DNA of 64,000 bases. Source: an uncultured Bacteroidaceae bacterium. Its GTDB lineage: Bacteria; Bacteroidota; Bacteroidia; Bacteroidales; Bacteroidaceae. Both the position numbers and the translations under genes were made by a program. The stretch spans positions 62,001 through 126,000 of the forward strand of contig CAJOCU010000001.1 of the NCBI GenBank assembly GCA_905233765.1, read 5' to 3'. The notes under the pieces were generated by a model. The model was not told where the DNA came from. It saw only the letters and a program-made list of their open reading frames with translations, and made no database searches. Shown here piece after piece: positions 35,119 through 43,781 of the stretch. Every line of letters starts with the position of its first letter. The first letter of the stretch is position 1.

Positions 35119-36054
35119 TTATTGCGATCCAAGATAAAGAAATACCATACTGAGGAGAACAAGGGCAAGGTCGATGGACTTCGATTGCAGGTTCTTCTCC
35201 TTGAAGACAAGGGCTCCTACGAAGAAACTGACAAGGACGCTGCCACGACGGATCATGGACACCACAGAGATCATGGCATCGGGCTGAGTGAGGGCGTAGA
35301 AATAAACGAAGTCCGCCGCCGACAGGAACAACGAAATGAGCGGTATAGACCATCGCCATTGGAAAGAGGTGAGAGCGGCCCTGGGACGCAAAGAGCGTGA
35401 GGCTACTAGACTTGAAAGCACGCAGACAATCACCATCAGAGCGAACTGATAAAAGAGGAAGTAGCTCTGCACTACCATCCGGTCAATGCCCAACCCACCG
35501 GCCTCCACAGGTGCTAGCAGGTACTTATCATAGAGAGCGCTGACAGCACCAAAGAGTGCACCCAGGATGGCGAAGACGACCCAGCGGTTATGATGGAAAT
35601 CGATTCCCTCCTTCCTACCGCTTCTGCGCAACATGTAATAACCGGAGATGGCCAACAAGACACCTGCCCATTGATAAACATTGAGACGTTCTCCAAACAC
35701 GAACAGAGCGCCCATCAAGACCATCACGGGACGTGTGGCATTGATTGGACCCACGATGGTGAGCGGCAAATTCTTCATAGCGAAGTAGCCGCAAAGCCAT
35801 GAGGCGAGTACGATGACAGCCTTCAGGACGATATACTTATGAACCTCCCACCCACAAATCGGGACATAAAAGATGGACGACGGGCTAATGATTCCATGAA
35901 CTGAAAGCACCACAAAAGGCATGAATATCAGTGAACCAAAGAGTGTGTTCAGCGTCAGCACCTGCACCACGGCATTTGCCTTCAACGCTTGTTTCTTAAA
36001 GACATCATAGAAGCCGAGCAAGGCGGCAGAGGTGAAGGCTAAAACTAACCACAT
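35119..36054 (-). CDS. EamA/DMT family transporter
   Basis: A 311-residue inner-membrane protein with ten hydrophobic segments arranged as two five-helix EamA repeats. The first closes with PINATRPVMVLMGALFVFGERLNVYQWAGVLLAISGYYML, the second with SMIRRGSVLVSFFVGALVFKEKNLQSKSIDLALVLLSMVFLYL, both typical. It would export or import a small metabolite; the substrate is unknown. It overlaps the 3' end of truA by 10 bp. Confidence 0.9.
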   Translation of the reverse strand: MWLVLAFTSAALLGFYDVFKKQALKANAVVQVLTLNTLFGSLIFMPFVVLSVHGIISPSSIFYVPICGWEVHKYIVLKAVIVLASWLCGYFAMKNLPLTIVGPINATRPVMVLMGALFVFGERLNVYQWAGVLLAISGYYMLRRSGRKEGIDFHHNRWVVFAILGALFGAVSALYDKYLLAPVEAGGLGIDRMVVQSYFLFYQFALMVIVCVLSSLVASRSLRPRAALTSFQWRWSIPLISLFLSAADFVYFYALTQPDAMISVVSMIRRGSVLVSFFVGALVFKEKNLQSKSIDLALVLLSMVFLYLGSQ

Positions 36055-36980
36055 AAGGAAGCCCCTCCCCCGGCCCCTCCCCTGTTAGGACGGGGAGATA
36101 AGTTAGCTGGCATCTGATTATTATCGACAGATTGGGTCTCCTCATAAGTGTTTTCGCCCCCCTCCCTCGCTCGGCTCAAAGAGACGCTTGACCCTTCAAG
36201 AACAGGGGAGGGCTCGGGGAAGGGGCCGTACTCAACCTCTTGCAGGAACAGTCCCCTCGCTGGAACACTGTCACCAGCAGCAGAGCGGTCTTTTTGTTCG
36301 ATTACCTTACGGAAACCGTCGACGGTGAGCAGACCACGCCCCACCTCCATGAGTGTGCCCACGATGGCACGCACCATATTGCGGAGGAAACGGTCGGCAG
36401 TGATCTCGAAGCGCCATTCGTGATCGGAGAGCTGTACCCAACGGGCACAGCGGACGTGGCAGATATTGGTCTTTGTATCTGTATTCACCTTAGAGAAGCT
36501 CGTGAAGTCCTCATACTCCAGCAGGACAGCTGCTGCCAGGTTCATCGATTCGAAATCGGGTGTCTTGACCAGGCGCCAGGAGCGATCACGAAGGAATGGT
36601 GATTTACGCGTGTGGACATAGTAATAATAGGTACGCGCGCGAGCCGAGAAACGTGCATGAGCGTCATCAGCTACTGGATAGATCTTATGGATGGCTATGT
36701 CGTGCGGCAGGATGGCATTCAGTCGGTATTCCAGATGAGTTGTCGATATCGACAACTCATCTGGAATATCGACATGCGCCACCATCTTGGCTGCATGCAC
36801 GCCGGCGTCGGTGCGACCTGCTCCTGTCACCGCAATATCCTCACGCAGCAGGGCTGCAAGAGCCTTTTGCAAGGTCCCCTGCACACTCTCGCCATTAGGC
36901 TGTATCTGCCAGCCGCAATAGGCGGTGCCGTCGTAGGAAAGTTCTATGAAGTAACGCAAGGAGAGACGGGCAAAGCCCAC
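36045..36980 (-). CDS. truA: tRNA pseudouridine synthase A with repeat-encoded C-terminal extension
   Basis: A 311-residue enzyme making pseudouridine at tRNA positions 38-40. Catalytic Asp is in GAGRTDAGVHA; YFIELSYDGTAYCGWQIQPN opens the domain and FLRNMVRAIVGTLMEVGRG is the conserved late helix. The native fold seems to end near LFLQEVEYG; about 55 further residues (PSPVLEGSS...LSPRPNRGGAGGGASLCG) are encoded by two inverted copies of a GC-rich palindromic element. The usual length is near 250, so the tail is a local addition whose effect is unknown. Confidence 0.93.
   Translation of the reverse strand: MGFARLSLRYFIELSYDGTAYCGWQIQPNGESVQGTLQKALAALLREDIAVTGAGRTDAGVHAAKMVAHVDIPDELSISTTHLEYRLNAILPHDIAIHKIYPVADDAHARFSARARTYYYYVHTRKSPFLRDRSWRLVKTPDFESMNLAAAVLLEYEDFTSFSKVNTDTKTNICHVRCARWVQLSDHEWRFEITADRFLRNMVRAIVGTLMEVGRGLLTVDGFRKVIEQKDRSAAGDSVPARGLFLQEVEYGPFPEPSPVLEGSSVSLSRAREGGENTYEETQSVDNNQMPANLSPRPNRGGAGGGASLCG
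36062..36225. repeat. Inverted pair of GC-rich palindromic elements in the truA tail
   Basis: The first copy (36062-36097) has GGCCCCTCCCCTGTTAGGA and GGGGAG. The second (about 36195-36225) reads in reverse as a close match, with AACAGGGGAGGGCTCGGGGA and GGGG. About 100 bp lie between, including CCCTCCCTCGCTCGGCTC. The whole pair is inside the truA reading frame. Confidence 0.82.
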
Positions 36981-37049
36981 AGTTTAAAGTTTAACGTTTA
37001 ATGTTCAAAGTTTAATGAAGACTCTTTCTATGCTTCGATCTTTCGATTT

Positions 37050-39389
37050 TTATTTTTTTAATTTCAGAATCCTATCACCTTGGCGGATGATATAGATGCC
37101 ACGGCGAGCAGGCAATGTGCTACCTACATAACGGCCATCAAGCGTATAGACGGCGATGTTATCGGAGCCGGAGGTCCATTCGATGTCGTGGAGGGCATCG
37201 CTGGTACCGTAGTCGCTCATCTGGATGTCATCGAGATTCGAACGCTTGTTATTCGTAGAACCATTGTTAACAAAGCGCAAACGGATATCACCTTGAACAG
37301 CCAGCTTGTATCCATATCGCTGCCAATCCCCCATTTCAATATCCTCTACTACAGCAGTCCATAACTCACCGTGATCTATAGAATAATAAACGGAGAGTTT
37401 TACTCCCGCATCCTTACTGCCATAAAGGCCGGCATAGAACCACAACGAGTCACAGCCATCGGATTTATCCTCTAACATCTCGATGTAACCTTTATTACGG
37501 AGACGCACACTGCGACTACCATTCCGATGTTCATCGGCAACAGGATAGGCATCCGCCATCTTCCATGCTGCTGCATTGCAAGTAACGATGCCCTCAGCAT
37601 AACCGTTCTTACTACCCAGTTCAAAACTCTCAAAGAAGGCCTTCGCAGCATCCACAGAGGCGGTCAGTGAGACCACGAGTTCCTTTACATCGGGTAGTAG
37701 CAGTGTCATCTCACTCTCATAGAGGCCTTCCTCGGCAGCGCCACTGAAGCGTACTTGGAATTCCAACAGCGAGGCATTCAAGGTCATTTCATGGGTCCAA
37801 GTCTCGCCATCGAGACTCACCTCGAAGGGCTCTGGGCAGGAGACGAGAACTTGATAGCCACTGATGCCAAGCACCGTGAGTTTCTCGTTCTGCGACTGAG
37901 AGGGGGTATTGGGAATAGCGGAGAAGGACATCTCCGAAGGAGAAGGAGTAAAGACAGGTGTAATCGCTGGCATATCGACCTGCACTTCATTACTCAAGAG
38001 CCCACCGGTAGTCTTTACTTCATAGTAGTAGGTAGTTGAAGCGGCAAGGCCAGTAACCACGTAGAACGTATCTGTCAGTTCCTGAGGAAAACCCGTGAGA
38101 GACTTGCGTTCTCCTCCTTCTGTTTTCGTGAAGACATCAAGCAAATAGCAATTGCCTTCCGACAGGTGCATATCCATCCACGATGGCGTAAAGGATCGTT
38201 TATTGACAGAACAGGTGATGTCACGGGCGGGATAGGCCGGAACGCCATCAATCATGGTCATGCGCAGGGAGGTGCGCTGTTCATAGAGGTCCTCGCTACG
38301 CAGGATGAGGGTGGCCTCATAAACGCCACCGGCCGTAGCCGTGGAGGTGATGGTCAGCGGTGTTCCCGCCGTGATCTCCTGTGCTGTCAGGTCAGCATCA
38401 GCCATCGCGAAGCCATCGCCTTCGATGGTAGCCGTCAGCCCCGTCGGCAGGTTTCGACCACGCACCATGATACTGCGGTTCAGCCCCAGGCTCAACGCCT
38501 GCAGGCCGAAGTCAATGGTGGCATCCTGCACGGGCACAAAGACTTCGGGGGTCGTAGAGGACGGCTCGATATAGAAGACCTCGTCGCTGTGAGCGCCCCA
38601 TACGTAGTCGGCCAGCTCAGGGTAGTCCACGTAGGGGTTGCGATTTCCCTGGATGCCACAGATGGCCTCGTTACGAGTTCGCTCGATATCATCGACGGGG
38701 TCGTCTGCCGCCCATGCCAGCATCAGTTCATAGACCCAGGGCCGCATCGTCGTCCACGACCATGGATCCACAGTGAGGAGGCCTTCTTTGGTTTGCCACT
38801 CGTCGGTCATGTGCTGATAGGTAGTAGCCATATAGAAATAAGTACGAGCGAAATCGCCCTTCCACTCGTCGGCAGGTTCCCAAGCAGTAATCAGGCTGTC
38901 TGCACGATAGCTGCTGCTCTTGCCCACTTTCGTGACATCGTTGTCGAAAGCTACGGTGCCATCGACGATGCCAATGGGATTGTTGCTCTTGCGCCCATTG
39001 GCAGAGCCGTCGGCGGGATAGAGGTTAAAGAGGTCACAGTAGGCATTGTTCACCGTATGGCCCCACCAGGAATTCGCCCAGATATGTTCGATATTCATCC
39101 CCGTGACGGCTTTCAACCCATCGAACTCACGACGGATATTGCTATAGCGGTCACGCACAGAGCCATCGGGCATCACATCGGTCACGGCAAAGCCGGCCCA
39201 TGTATAGCCCTCCCCTTTTCCACCATACGCCGGCACCTGATGCGGTTGTATAAGGTCATGAAGCGCTGTCTTCAAGGCTGCCTGATTCAAGCCCTGAACC
39301 TGACGATATTGCTCAATAGTTAAAGGTTGTGCATAGGATGCAAGACATCCGATAAACGCACACAACAAAAGGCAGGCTCTCTTTTTCAT
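37050..39389 (-). CDS. Secreted endonuclease I with Ig-like domains and T9SS sorting tail
   Basis: A 779-residue extracellular nuclease. Signal peptide to residue 20 (SYAQ). The endonuclease I domain (about 25-280) has NIEHIWANSWWG with catalytic His102, then CDLFNLYPADGSANGRKSNNPIG. Middle repeats resemble BACON/Ig-like and fibronectin-like domains, followed by a jelly-roll-like region (FFESFELGSKNGY...NLDDIQM). The end, IAVYTLDGRYVG...RRGIYIIRQGDRILKLKK, is a type A T9SS sorting signal. It overlaps the next nuclease gene by 4 bp. Confidence 0.9.
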   Translation of the reverse strand: MKKRACLLLCAFIGCLASYAQPLTIEQYRQVQGLNQAALKTALHDLIQPHQVPAYGGKGEGYTWAGFAVTDVMPDGSVRDRYSNIRREFDGLKAVTGMNIEHIWANSWWGHTVNNAYCDLFNLYPADGSANGRKSNNPIGIVDGTVAFDNDVTKVGKSSSYRADSLITAWEPADEWKGDFARTYFYMATTYQHMTDEWQTKEGLLTVDPWSWTTMRPWVYELMLAWAADDPVDDIERTRNEAICGIQGNRNPYVDYPELADYVWGAHSDEVFYIEPSSTTPEVFVPVQDATIDFGLQALSLGLNRSIMVRGRNLPTGLTATIEGDGFAMADADLTAQEITAGTPLTITSTATAGGVYEATLILRSEDLYEQRTSLRMTMIDGVPAYPARDITCSVNKRSFTPSWMDMHLSEGNCYLLDVFTKTEGGERKSLTGFPQELTDTFYVVTGLAASTTYYYEVKTTGGLLSNEVQVDMPAITPVFTPSPSEMSFSAIPNTPSQSQNEKLTVLGISGYQVLVSCPEPFEVSLDGETWTHEMTLNASLLEFQVRFSGAAEEGLYESEMTLLLPDVKELVVSLTASVDAAKAFFESFELGSKNGYAEGIVTCNAAAWKMADAYPVADEHRNGSRSVRLRNKGYIEMLEDKSDGCDSLWFYAGLYGSKDAGVKLSVYYSIDHGELWTAVVEDIEMGDWQRYGYKLAVQGDIRLRFVNNGSTNNKRSNLDDIQMSDYGTSDALHDIEWTSGSDNIAVYTLDGRYVGSTLPARRGIYIIRQGDRILKLKK

Positions 39390-40870
39390 TTCACGAATTG
39401 TTTCGTTGTTTTATCACCTTCACGAACCAGATAGAGGCCACGACGAGCAGGCACAGAACGGCCCAGCCTACGGCCTTGCTCATCGAAGACTATGCGTATG
39501 GTAGCAGTACCGGAGAAGTCTGTCACGCTAGTCGCAAGGTCCGCGACAGTCACATCGATGCTACTGATACGGGACTGTTTATTGGCTTTGCAGATAAAGG
39601 GCTTCATGGAACCCGTCCATGTAATCACATCAGACTGGAAGCCATAACTTGCGTCACCCACCTCGATGGAACAACCGCTCTTGGAACCGCCAGCATCATG
39701 GAATACCACTTTCGTGATTTCAGCACCTTCTATCATAAAAATGCTTTGATCATAGAAACGAAGATGTCCACCAGCATTCTCGATTGACATGGGTGCCGTA
39801 GTGGATCCTGCCTTATAGTAACTTAATGTCAATCCATTCACCGTAGCCGTATAACCTGCCCCATAAGTCGGATGGGTAGTTGATGTCCAGTCATACTCGC
39901 TGAACACCACCGAACAGGACTGAGCATTGGGGTTGTCGGGCGTATCCGGGTCATCGGGATTATCTGGATTATCGGGGTCATCGGGATTATCGGGGTCTAT
40001 CGGATCCACAGGAATGTCCGGAATCTCCACATCACTCTGTCCATGCGGCAATGTCACATCAAAATCGTAATCAATGCTGTCACCCCATACATATTCAAAA
40101 AGCGATGGATAATCCACGAAGGGATTGCGGTTGTGCTGAACGGCATATACGCGATCATTGCGTGTCCGTTCCCAGTCGCTGACAGGATCTTGGCGGCACC
40201 ATTGCAACAGCAGATTGATAAAATCTTGAGAGATAAACGTAGGATAATCCTGCTTCTGAAGAACACAGCCGAGGTCACTCTGCCGCTGCCAATTGACATC
40301 AGAATAACAGGTAGCCACATACATATAGATACGAGCAAAGTCCCCCTTATACTCGTCACAAGGCTCAAAAACCATCTTATTATTCTTGTCCTTTCCCGTC
40401 TTCATGCGAGTATTCTCGACCCCTTTCGAAGGATATTTTACGCTTCCGGTGACAACGCCCAATGGATAGCTGCCCTTTGCACCATTGGCATCTTTTTCAG
40501 ACGGGAGAACCTGAAAGAGGTCGCTGCCTTGAGCAGGGCCTGTACCGCCACCCCACCAACCTTGGGGCACAGTATGCTCCTTATTCATCGTACTGGGTTC
40601 GGGGAAGTAGGCCACGATATCCGAGTAGTAATCAAACACCCGTTTCTTATCACCCTCCATGATATAGTCAATCTTCTCATAGTATGTCCACAGACTACTA
40701 TAGGAAAGTTTCGTATGGTCGGAAATAATAGCTTTCATCGCCACCTTCAACTCCGCAGCCTTCTTTTTATTGGCGTTGGCATAATAGGTGGCTAAATCCT
40801 CTGCGTAGGCACTCATCGCGACAGCACTTAAGAGAACGGTCAGTCCTGCGAAAAACAGATGTCTTTTCAT
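39386..40870 (-). CDS. Secreted endonuclease I with Pro-Asp-Asn linker and T9SS sorting tail
   Basis: A 494-residue extracellular nuclease. The start at MKRHLFFAGLTVLLSAVAMSAYA is chosen because a longer frame to 40954 would begin upstream of the promoter. The catalytic motif is NKEHTVPQGWWGGGTG, then LFQVLPSEKDANGAKG. A linker of PDNPDD repeats (DPDNPDDPDNPDNPDDPDTP) separates it from a C-terminal beta-sandwich domain. The end IRIVFDEQGRRLG...RRGLYLVREGDKTTKQFVK is a T9SS type A tail. It is the first gene of a two-nuclease operon. Confidence 0.9.
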   Translation of the reverse strand: MKRHLFFAGLTVLLSAVAMSAYAEDLATYYANANKKKAAELKVAMKAIISDHTKLSYSSLWTYYEKIDYIMEGDKKRVFDYYSDIVAYFPEPSTMNKEHTVPQGWWGGGTGPAQGSDLFQVLPSEKDANGAKGSYPLGVVTGSVKYPSKGVENTRMKTGKDKNNKMVFEPCDEYKGDFARIYMYVATCYSDVNWQRQSDLGCVLQKQDYPTFISQDFINLLLQWCRQDPVSDWERTRNDRVYAVQHNRNPFVDYPSLFEYVWGDSIDYDFDVTLPHGQSDVEIPDIPVDPIDPDNPDDPDNPDNPDDPDTPDNPNAQSCSVVFSEYDWTSTTHPTYGAGYTATVNGLTLSYYKAGSTTAPMSIENAGGHLRFYDQSIFMIEGAEITKVVFHDAGGSKSGCSIEVGDASYGFQSDVITWTGSMKPFICKANKQSRISSIDVTVADLATSVTDFSGTATIRIVFDEQGRRLGRSVPARRGLYLVREGDKTTKQFVK

Positions 40871-40892
40871 GTTTTTATTGCTATATTTGGGG

Positions 40893-40922
40893 CAAAGATA
40901 GAGGAAAAAGCGTGAACCGCAA
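40893..40922 (-). promoter_or_regulatory. Promoter of the endonuclease I operon
   Basis: Minus-strand TTG (40922-40920) and TATCTTTG (40900-40893) are 19 bp apart, 22 bp before the chosen start codon at 40870. Confidence 0.8.
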
Positions 40923-40936
40923 AAAAATAATACAAG

Positions 40937-40972
40937 AAAAGCGCCAAAGTCCATAGACCTTGGCGCTTTTTC
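40937..40972 (-). terminator. Terminator of the OB-fold T9SS protein gene
   Basis: AAAAGCGCCAA (40937-40947) pairs with TTGGCGCTTTT (40960-40970), with further pairing inside. On the minus strand it lies about 60 bp after the stop at 41033 and separates that gene from the endonuclease I promoter. Confidence 0.85.
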
Positions 40973-41032
40973 TAATAGTAGAGAACCTTTTCTTATTCTC
41001 TTATTTTCTTAATTTCTTATTCTCTACATTCC

Positions 41033-42889
41033 TTATTTCACCACCACCTTCTTGCCATTCACGATATACAAGCCACTCTTGTTGAGGTTCTGCACACGCT
41101 GACCTGCAACAGTGTAGATGGCCTTAGCTGCGGGAGCTGCCTCAACAGTGACACCCTTGACAGCATCTATCTTCTCGCCTTCAATATCATCAAGGGTACG
41201 GGGATAAATCTGAATCGCTGTCGTTGTCTCACCCTCCTCATCTGTTGTTGTATAGACAGACACAAATCCCGTTACTGAATAAGGCGTTTCTGTCTCAGGA
41301 TTGAAGATGATATTTGTAGCGACCTGCCAGTTGTCACGAATGGTCACAAATCCTAACCCCTGTTCCCAAGTAGAATTGAGAGCCTCAAATACCAGATTAC
41401 GTTTTTCGTCCCATTTAGCTACCGTGGGAACCAAATTCCTAAGAACGACCAATTCATTCTCATAGCTCTTCAAGTTATTGATAAATTCATCTGCTGTCAC
41501 TTCTGGAATATCCTGAACAGTTACAGGGTTGTCAGAGCTTGAGACAGTCACATTATACTCAGAGCTTTGGATTTCAGTGAGTCCATTATATAGCAAGAGG
41601 GCTCCCTTAATATTGCCACTAATCTTATCTCCTGCCTTGATTCCCTCGTTGGCACCATAGATGAGCAGACCATCAGCACCATCAAAAAGATATACGCTGG
41701 AACCATTCACATAACTGACAAGCATATCTGTGAGATTCAACTGCACGAGCGCTTTATCCGCTGTGGCTGCAGCCTTGACCGCTGCCAATGAATTATACTC
41801 TTTATGTGGAGCTTCTGTTTCACCATTAATAGAATATATCTTACTTCCTGTTGCCACTTCCGGGGTCGAAACTTCATTCTTCACATAGTTCTGGAGCTTG
41901 CCAATCACCACGACTTGGTCATTAACGGCCAAATCATTCGTTGACACGAATTTTTCTCCATTGAAAGAGAAACCGCGATAAACTATCAGTTGATTAGCAT
42001 CTTCAGCGTTATCGGCAATCTTATAGGTAGCATTCCAAAACTTCGTATCAATAGCAACCTCCGTAACAACACCCTTGACATAGACTTCAACATCGCTTGT
42101 CTTTCCGGCATCCAAGGTCTGGATGAGTTCCAATGCCTTTGCCACCGTCATCGGATTCTCTGCAGAAGAAGCCCAAGGAGACTCCAAATCAATCGTGATG
42201 ACGCTCTCTGCAACCTCGCTCATATAATCACCCTTAGCGGCCACAGCCTTCACCGTCGTAGTCTTGTCAACAGTAAAAGGACCTACATACAAATCATCGG
42301 AAGCCTTCGGATCGCCACCATCAGTGGTATAATAAATGGTGCAACCCTCACCAGCCGTAATCGTCACCGTCTGAGCAGAATAATAGGTACCAGAGGCAGG
42401 AGTAATCGTAGGCTTCTCAACAAAGGTTGGATCCACCTCACCAAGCGTAACAACAAAATCCGTAAAGTCAAACTGACCTGCTTTAGAACTGCCTTCAGAT
42501 CCATAGTCGGCTTTGTCACCTACAGTAAATGTGACTGAAGAGGTATTACCCGTCCAAGTAACTGTAGCATCACCGGAAGCCTGGGCAGCAATAGAGCCCT
42601 TGTCTGCAGTAATCGGAGCCAGACGTTTCAGTCCTTGAGCTGAAAGGTTAAAGACGATGGACTTCATGTTACCCACCGTACTGGTAATCGTTATCGACCC
42701 CTTGGCATAGATACGCAAATCCTTATTGGTTGCATTGTAAGTGGGAGCATTTGTACTTGTGTTCTTTGCCGTAGTGAACGAAATGCCTTCTGCACTACCT
42801 GAGACATCAGTAGGCGTAACGGTTACTTGTGCCTGTGCCACACCAACTAAGGCGAGCAAGGCGATGAGAATTGAGTAGATTTTTTTCAT
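41033..42889 (-). CDS. Secreted protein with OB-fold domain, chitobiase-like domain and T9SS tail
   Basis: A 618-residue secreted protein with a signal ending AQAQ. An N-terminal beta-sandwich (30-150) is followed by a CHB_HEX_C_1-like domain (FVEKPTITPASGTYYSAQTVTI...IYYTTDGGDPKASDD). Then comes an OB-fold-like domain (ENPMTVAKALELI, VEVYVKGVVTEVA, LIVYRGFSFNGEKF, DQVVVIGKLQNYVKN) and a second barrel. The end AIYTVAGQRVQNLNKSGLYIVNGKKVVVK is a T9SS signal. The OB-fold closely parallels that of the lipoprotein at 27523. Its place beside two nucleases suggests a nucleic-acid-related role, not proven. Confidence 0.8.
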   Translation of the reverse strand: MKKIYSILIALLALVGVAQAQVTVTPTDVSGSAEGISFTTAKNTSTNAPTYNATNKDLRIYAKGSITITSTVGNMKSIVFNLSAQGLKRLAPITADKGSIAAQASGDATVTWTGNTSSVTFTVGDKADYGSEGSSKAGQFDFTDFVVTLGEVDPTFVEKPTITPASGTYYSAQTVTITAGEGCTIYYTTDGGDPKASDDLYVGPFTVDKTTTVKAVAAKGDYMSEVAESVITIDLESPWASSAENPMTVAKALELIQTLDAGKTSDVEVYVKGVVTEVAIDTKFWNATYKIADNAEDANQLIVYRGFSFNGEKFVSTNDLAVNDQVVVIGKLQNYVKNEVSTPEVATGSKIYSINGETEAPHKEYNSLAAVKAAATADKALVQLNLTDMLVSYVNGSSVYLFDGADGLLIYGANEGIKAGDKISGNIKGALLLYNGLTEIQSSEYNVTVSSSDNPVTVQDIPEVTADEFINNLKSYENELVVLRNLVPTVAKWDEKRNLVFEALNSTWEQGLGFVTIRDNWQVATNIIFNPETETPYSVTGFVSVYTTTDEEGETTTAIQIYPRTLDDIEGEKIDAVKGVTVEAAPAAKAIYTVAGQRVQNLNKSGLYIVNGKKVVVK

Positions 42890-42920
42890 AATTAATATAG
42901 GTTTTAAAGTGAATGCGATG

Positions 42921-42950
42921 CAAAGTTATAGGATTTTGTCCGAACAACAA
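42921..42950 (-). promoter_or_regulatory. Promoter of the OB-fold T9SS protein gene
   Basis: Minus-strand TTG (42950-42948) and TAACTTTG (42928-42921) are 19 bp apart, 31 bp before the start codon. Confidence 0.8.
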
Positions 42951-42990
42951 AATAAAAAACAAAATCTTTTTGAAAAAAGAATAAAGAAAA

Positions 42991-43018
42991 AGGGCCGACA
43001 CGCGAACGTGACGACCCT
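42991..43018 (-). terminator. Terminator of the LTxxQ-type gene
   Basis: AGGGCCGACACG and CGTGACGACCCT form a stem with two mismatches around the loop CGAA, followed on the minus strand by CTTTTTCTTTATTC. Confidence 0.7.
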
Positions 43019-43060
43019 ACAGCATTTTGTGTTTGTGTTGGATTAGACAAAAGCTGCTTT

Positions 43061-43645
43061 TTAAAAGTCACTCTGAGAGCCACCACCAAAGCCGCCACGG
43101 TCACCGCCAAAGCCACCACGGGGGCCTCCCTGACCACCGCCAAAGCCGCCACGAGGACCACCTTGACGCTGACCATTACGCTGGCCGTTACGTTGCTGCT
43201 GAGGTTGGAAGACACGCAAGAGCTGTTGGGGAGTGAGAACGCCTGAGAGTTCTGCACAGTACTTTTTCTGGATATCCAGACGCTGCTGCGATTGCTGGAT
43301 CTGCTCGGCCTGACGGTCGAAGATGGCTTGCAGGCGACTCGTTGCTACGGCGTCTGTCAGTTCTTCCTTCTCCTTCTTACCACTCTGCTGACTGGCACCC
43401 GTCTCGCCGTCCACCTGTTGGTGCTGCGGGCGCAGGGCTGCCAACTCCTTCTGGAAATTCTCATAAATCGGTTCGAACTTCGTGCGTTGTTCATCCGTCA
43501 GTTTCAGGTCTTTGACCAGACGTTCTTTCTGACGAGCTTGCATCTCAGCGCGGCGGTTCTCACGATTATTATTGTCTTGTGCGTTTGTGTTGATACTGCC
43601 CAACAACATGGCAGCCATGGAAAGAATGAAAACAGTTTTTTTCAT
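43061..43645 (-). CDS. Spy/CpxP-like (LTxxQ, DUF4890-type) periplasmic protein with Gly-rich tail
   Basis: A 194-residue protein with signal peptide ending NTNAQ. Two LTxxQ-like elements are visible: LKLTDEQRTKFEPIY and LSGVLTPQQLLRVFQ, the pattern of Spy/CpxP-related proteins, between which lie charged helices. The last 40 residues are a low-complexity tail (QRQGGPRGGFGGGQGG). A periplasmic chaperone or metal-stress sensor role is known for distant relatives; here function is unproven. It is transcribed alone, between two terminators. Confidence 0.75.
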   Translation of the reverse strand: MKKTVFILSMAAMLLGSINTNAQDNNNRENRRAEMQARQKERLVKDLKLTDEQRTKFEPIYENFQKELAALRPQHQQVDGETGASQQSGKKEKEELTDAVATSRLQAIFDRQAEQIQQSQQRLDIQKKYCAELSGVLTPQQLLRVFQPQQQRNGQRNGQRQGGPRGGFGGGQGGPRGGFGGDRGGFGGGSQSDF

Positions 43646-43714
43646 CGTAGTAAATAATTAAATAATATTTGAAGTGCGTTCTTTTCTCGTTTTGCTTTAC
43701 TCCTACGACAAAAG

Positions 43715-43746
43715 AACCGCGGAAGGGTTTATGCCTTCCCGCGGTT
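43715..43746 (-). terminator. Terminator of the DUF5715 gene
   Basis: AACCGCGGAAGG (from 43715) pairs with CCTTCCCGCGGTT (to 43746) with one bulge and a TTTAT-containing loop. It follows the DUF5715 stop by 35 bp. Confidence 0.75.
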
Positions 43747-43781
43747 TTTAAGACTTGTTAACTCGGGATTCCACTTATTCG

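Noticed and set aside
38166..39323. 385-codon plus-strand frame opposite the endonuclease I gene
   Set aside because: It lies entirely within a gene with clear nuclease motifs, signal peptide and T9SS tail, and its own product resembles nothing.
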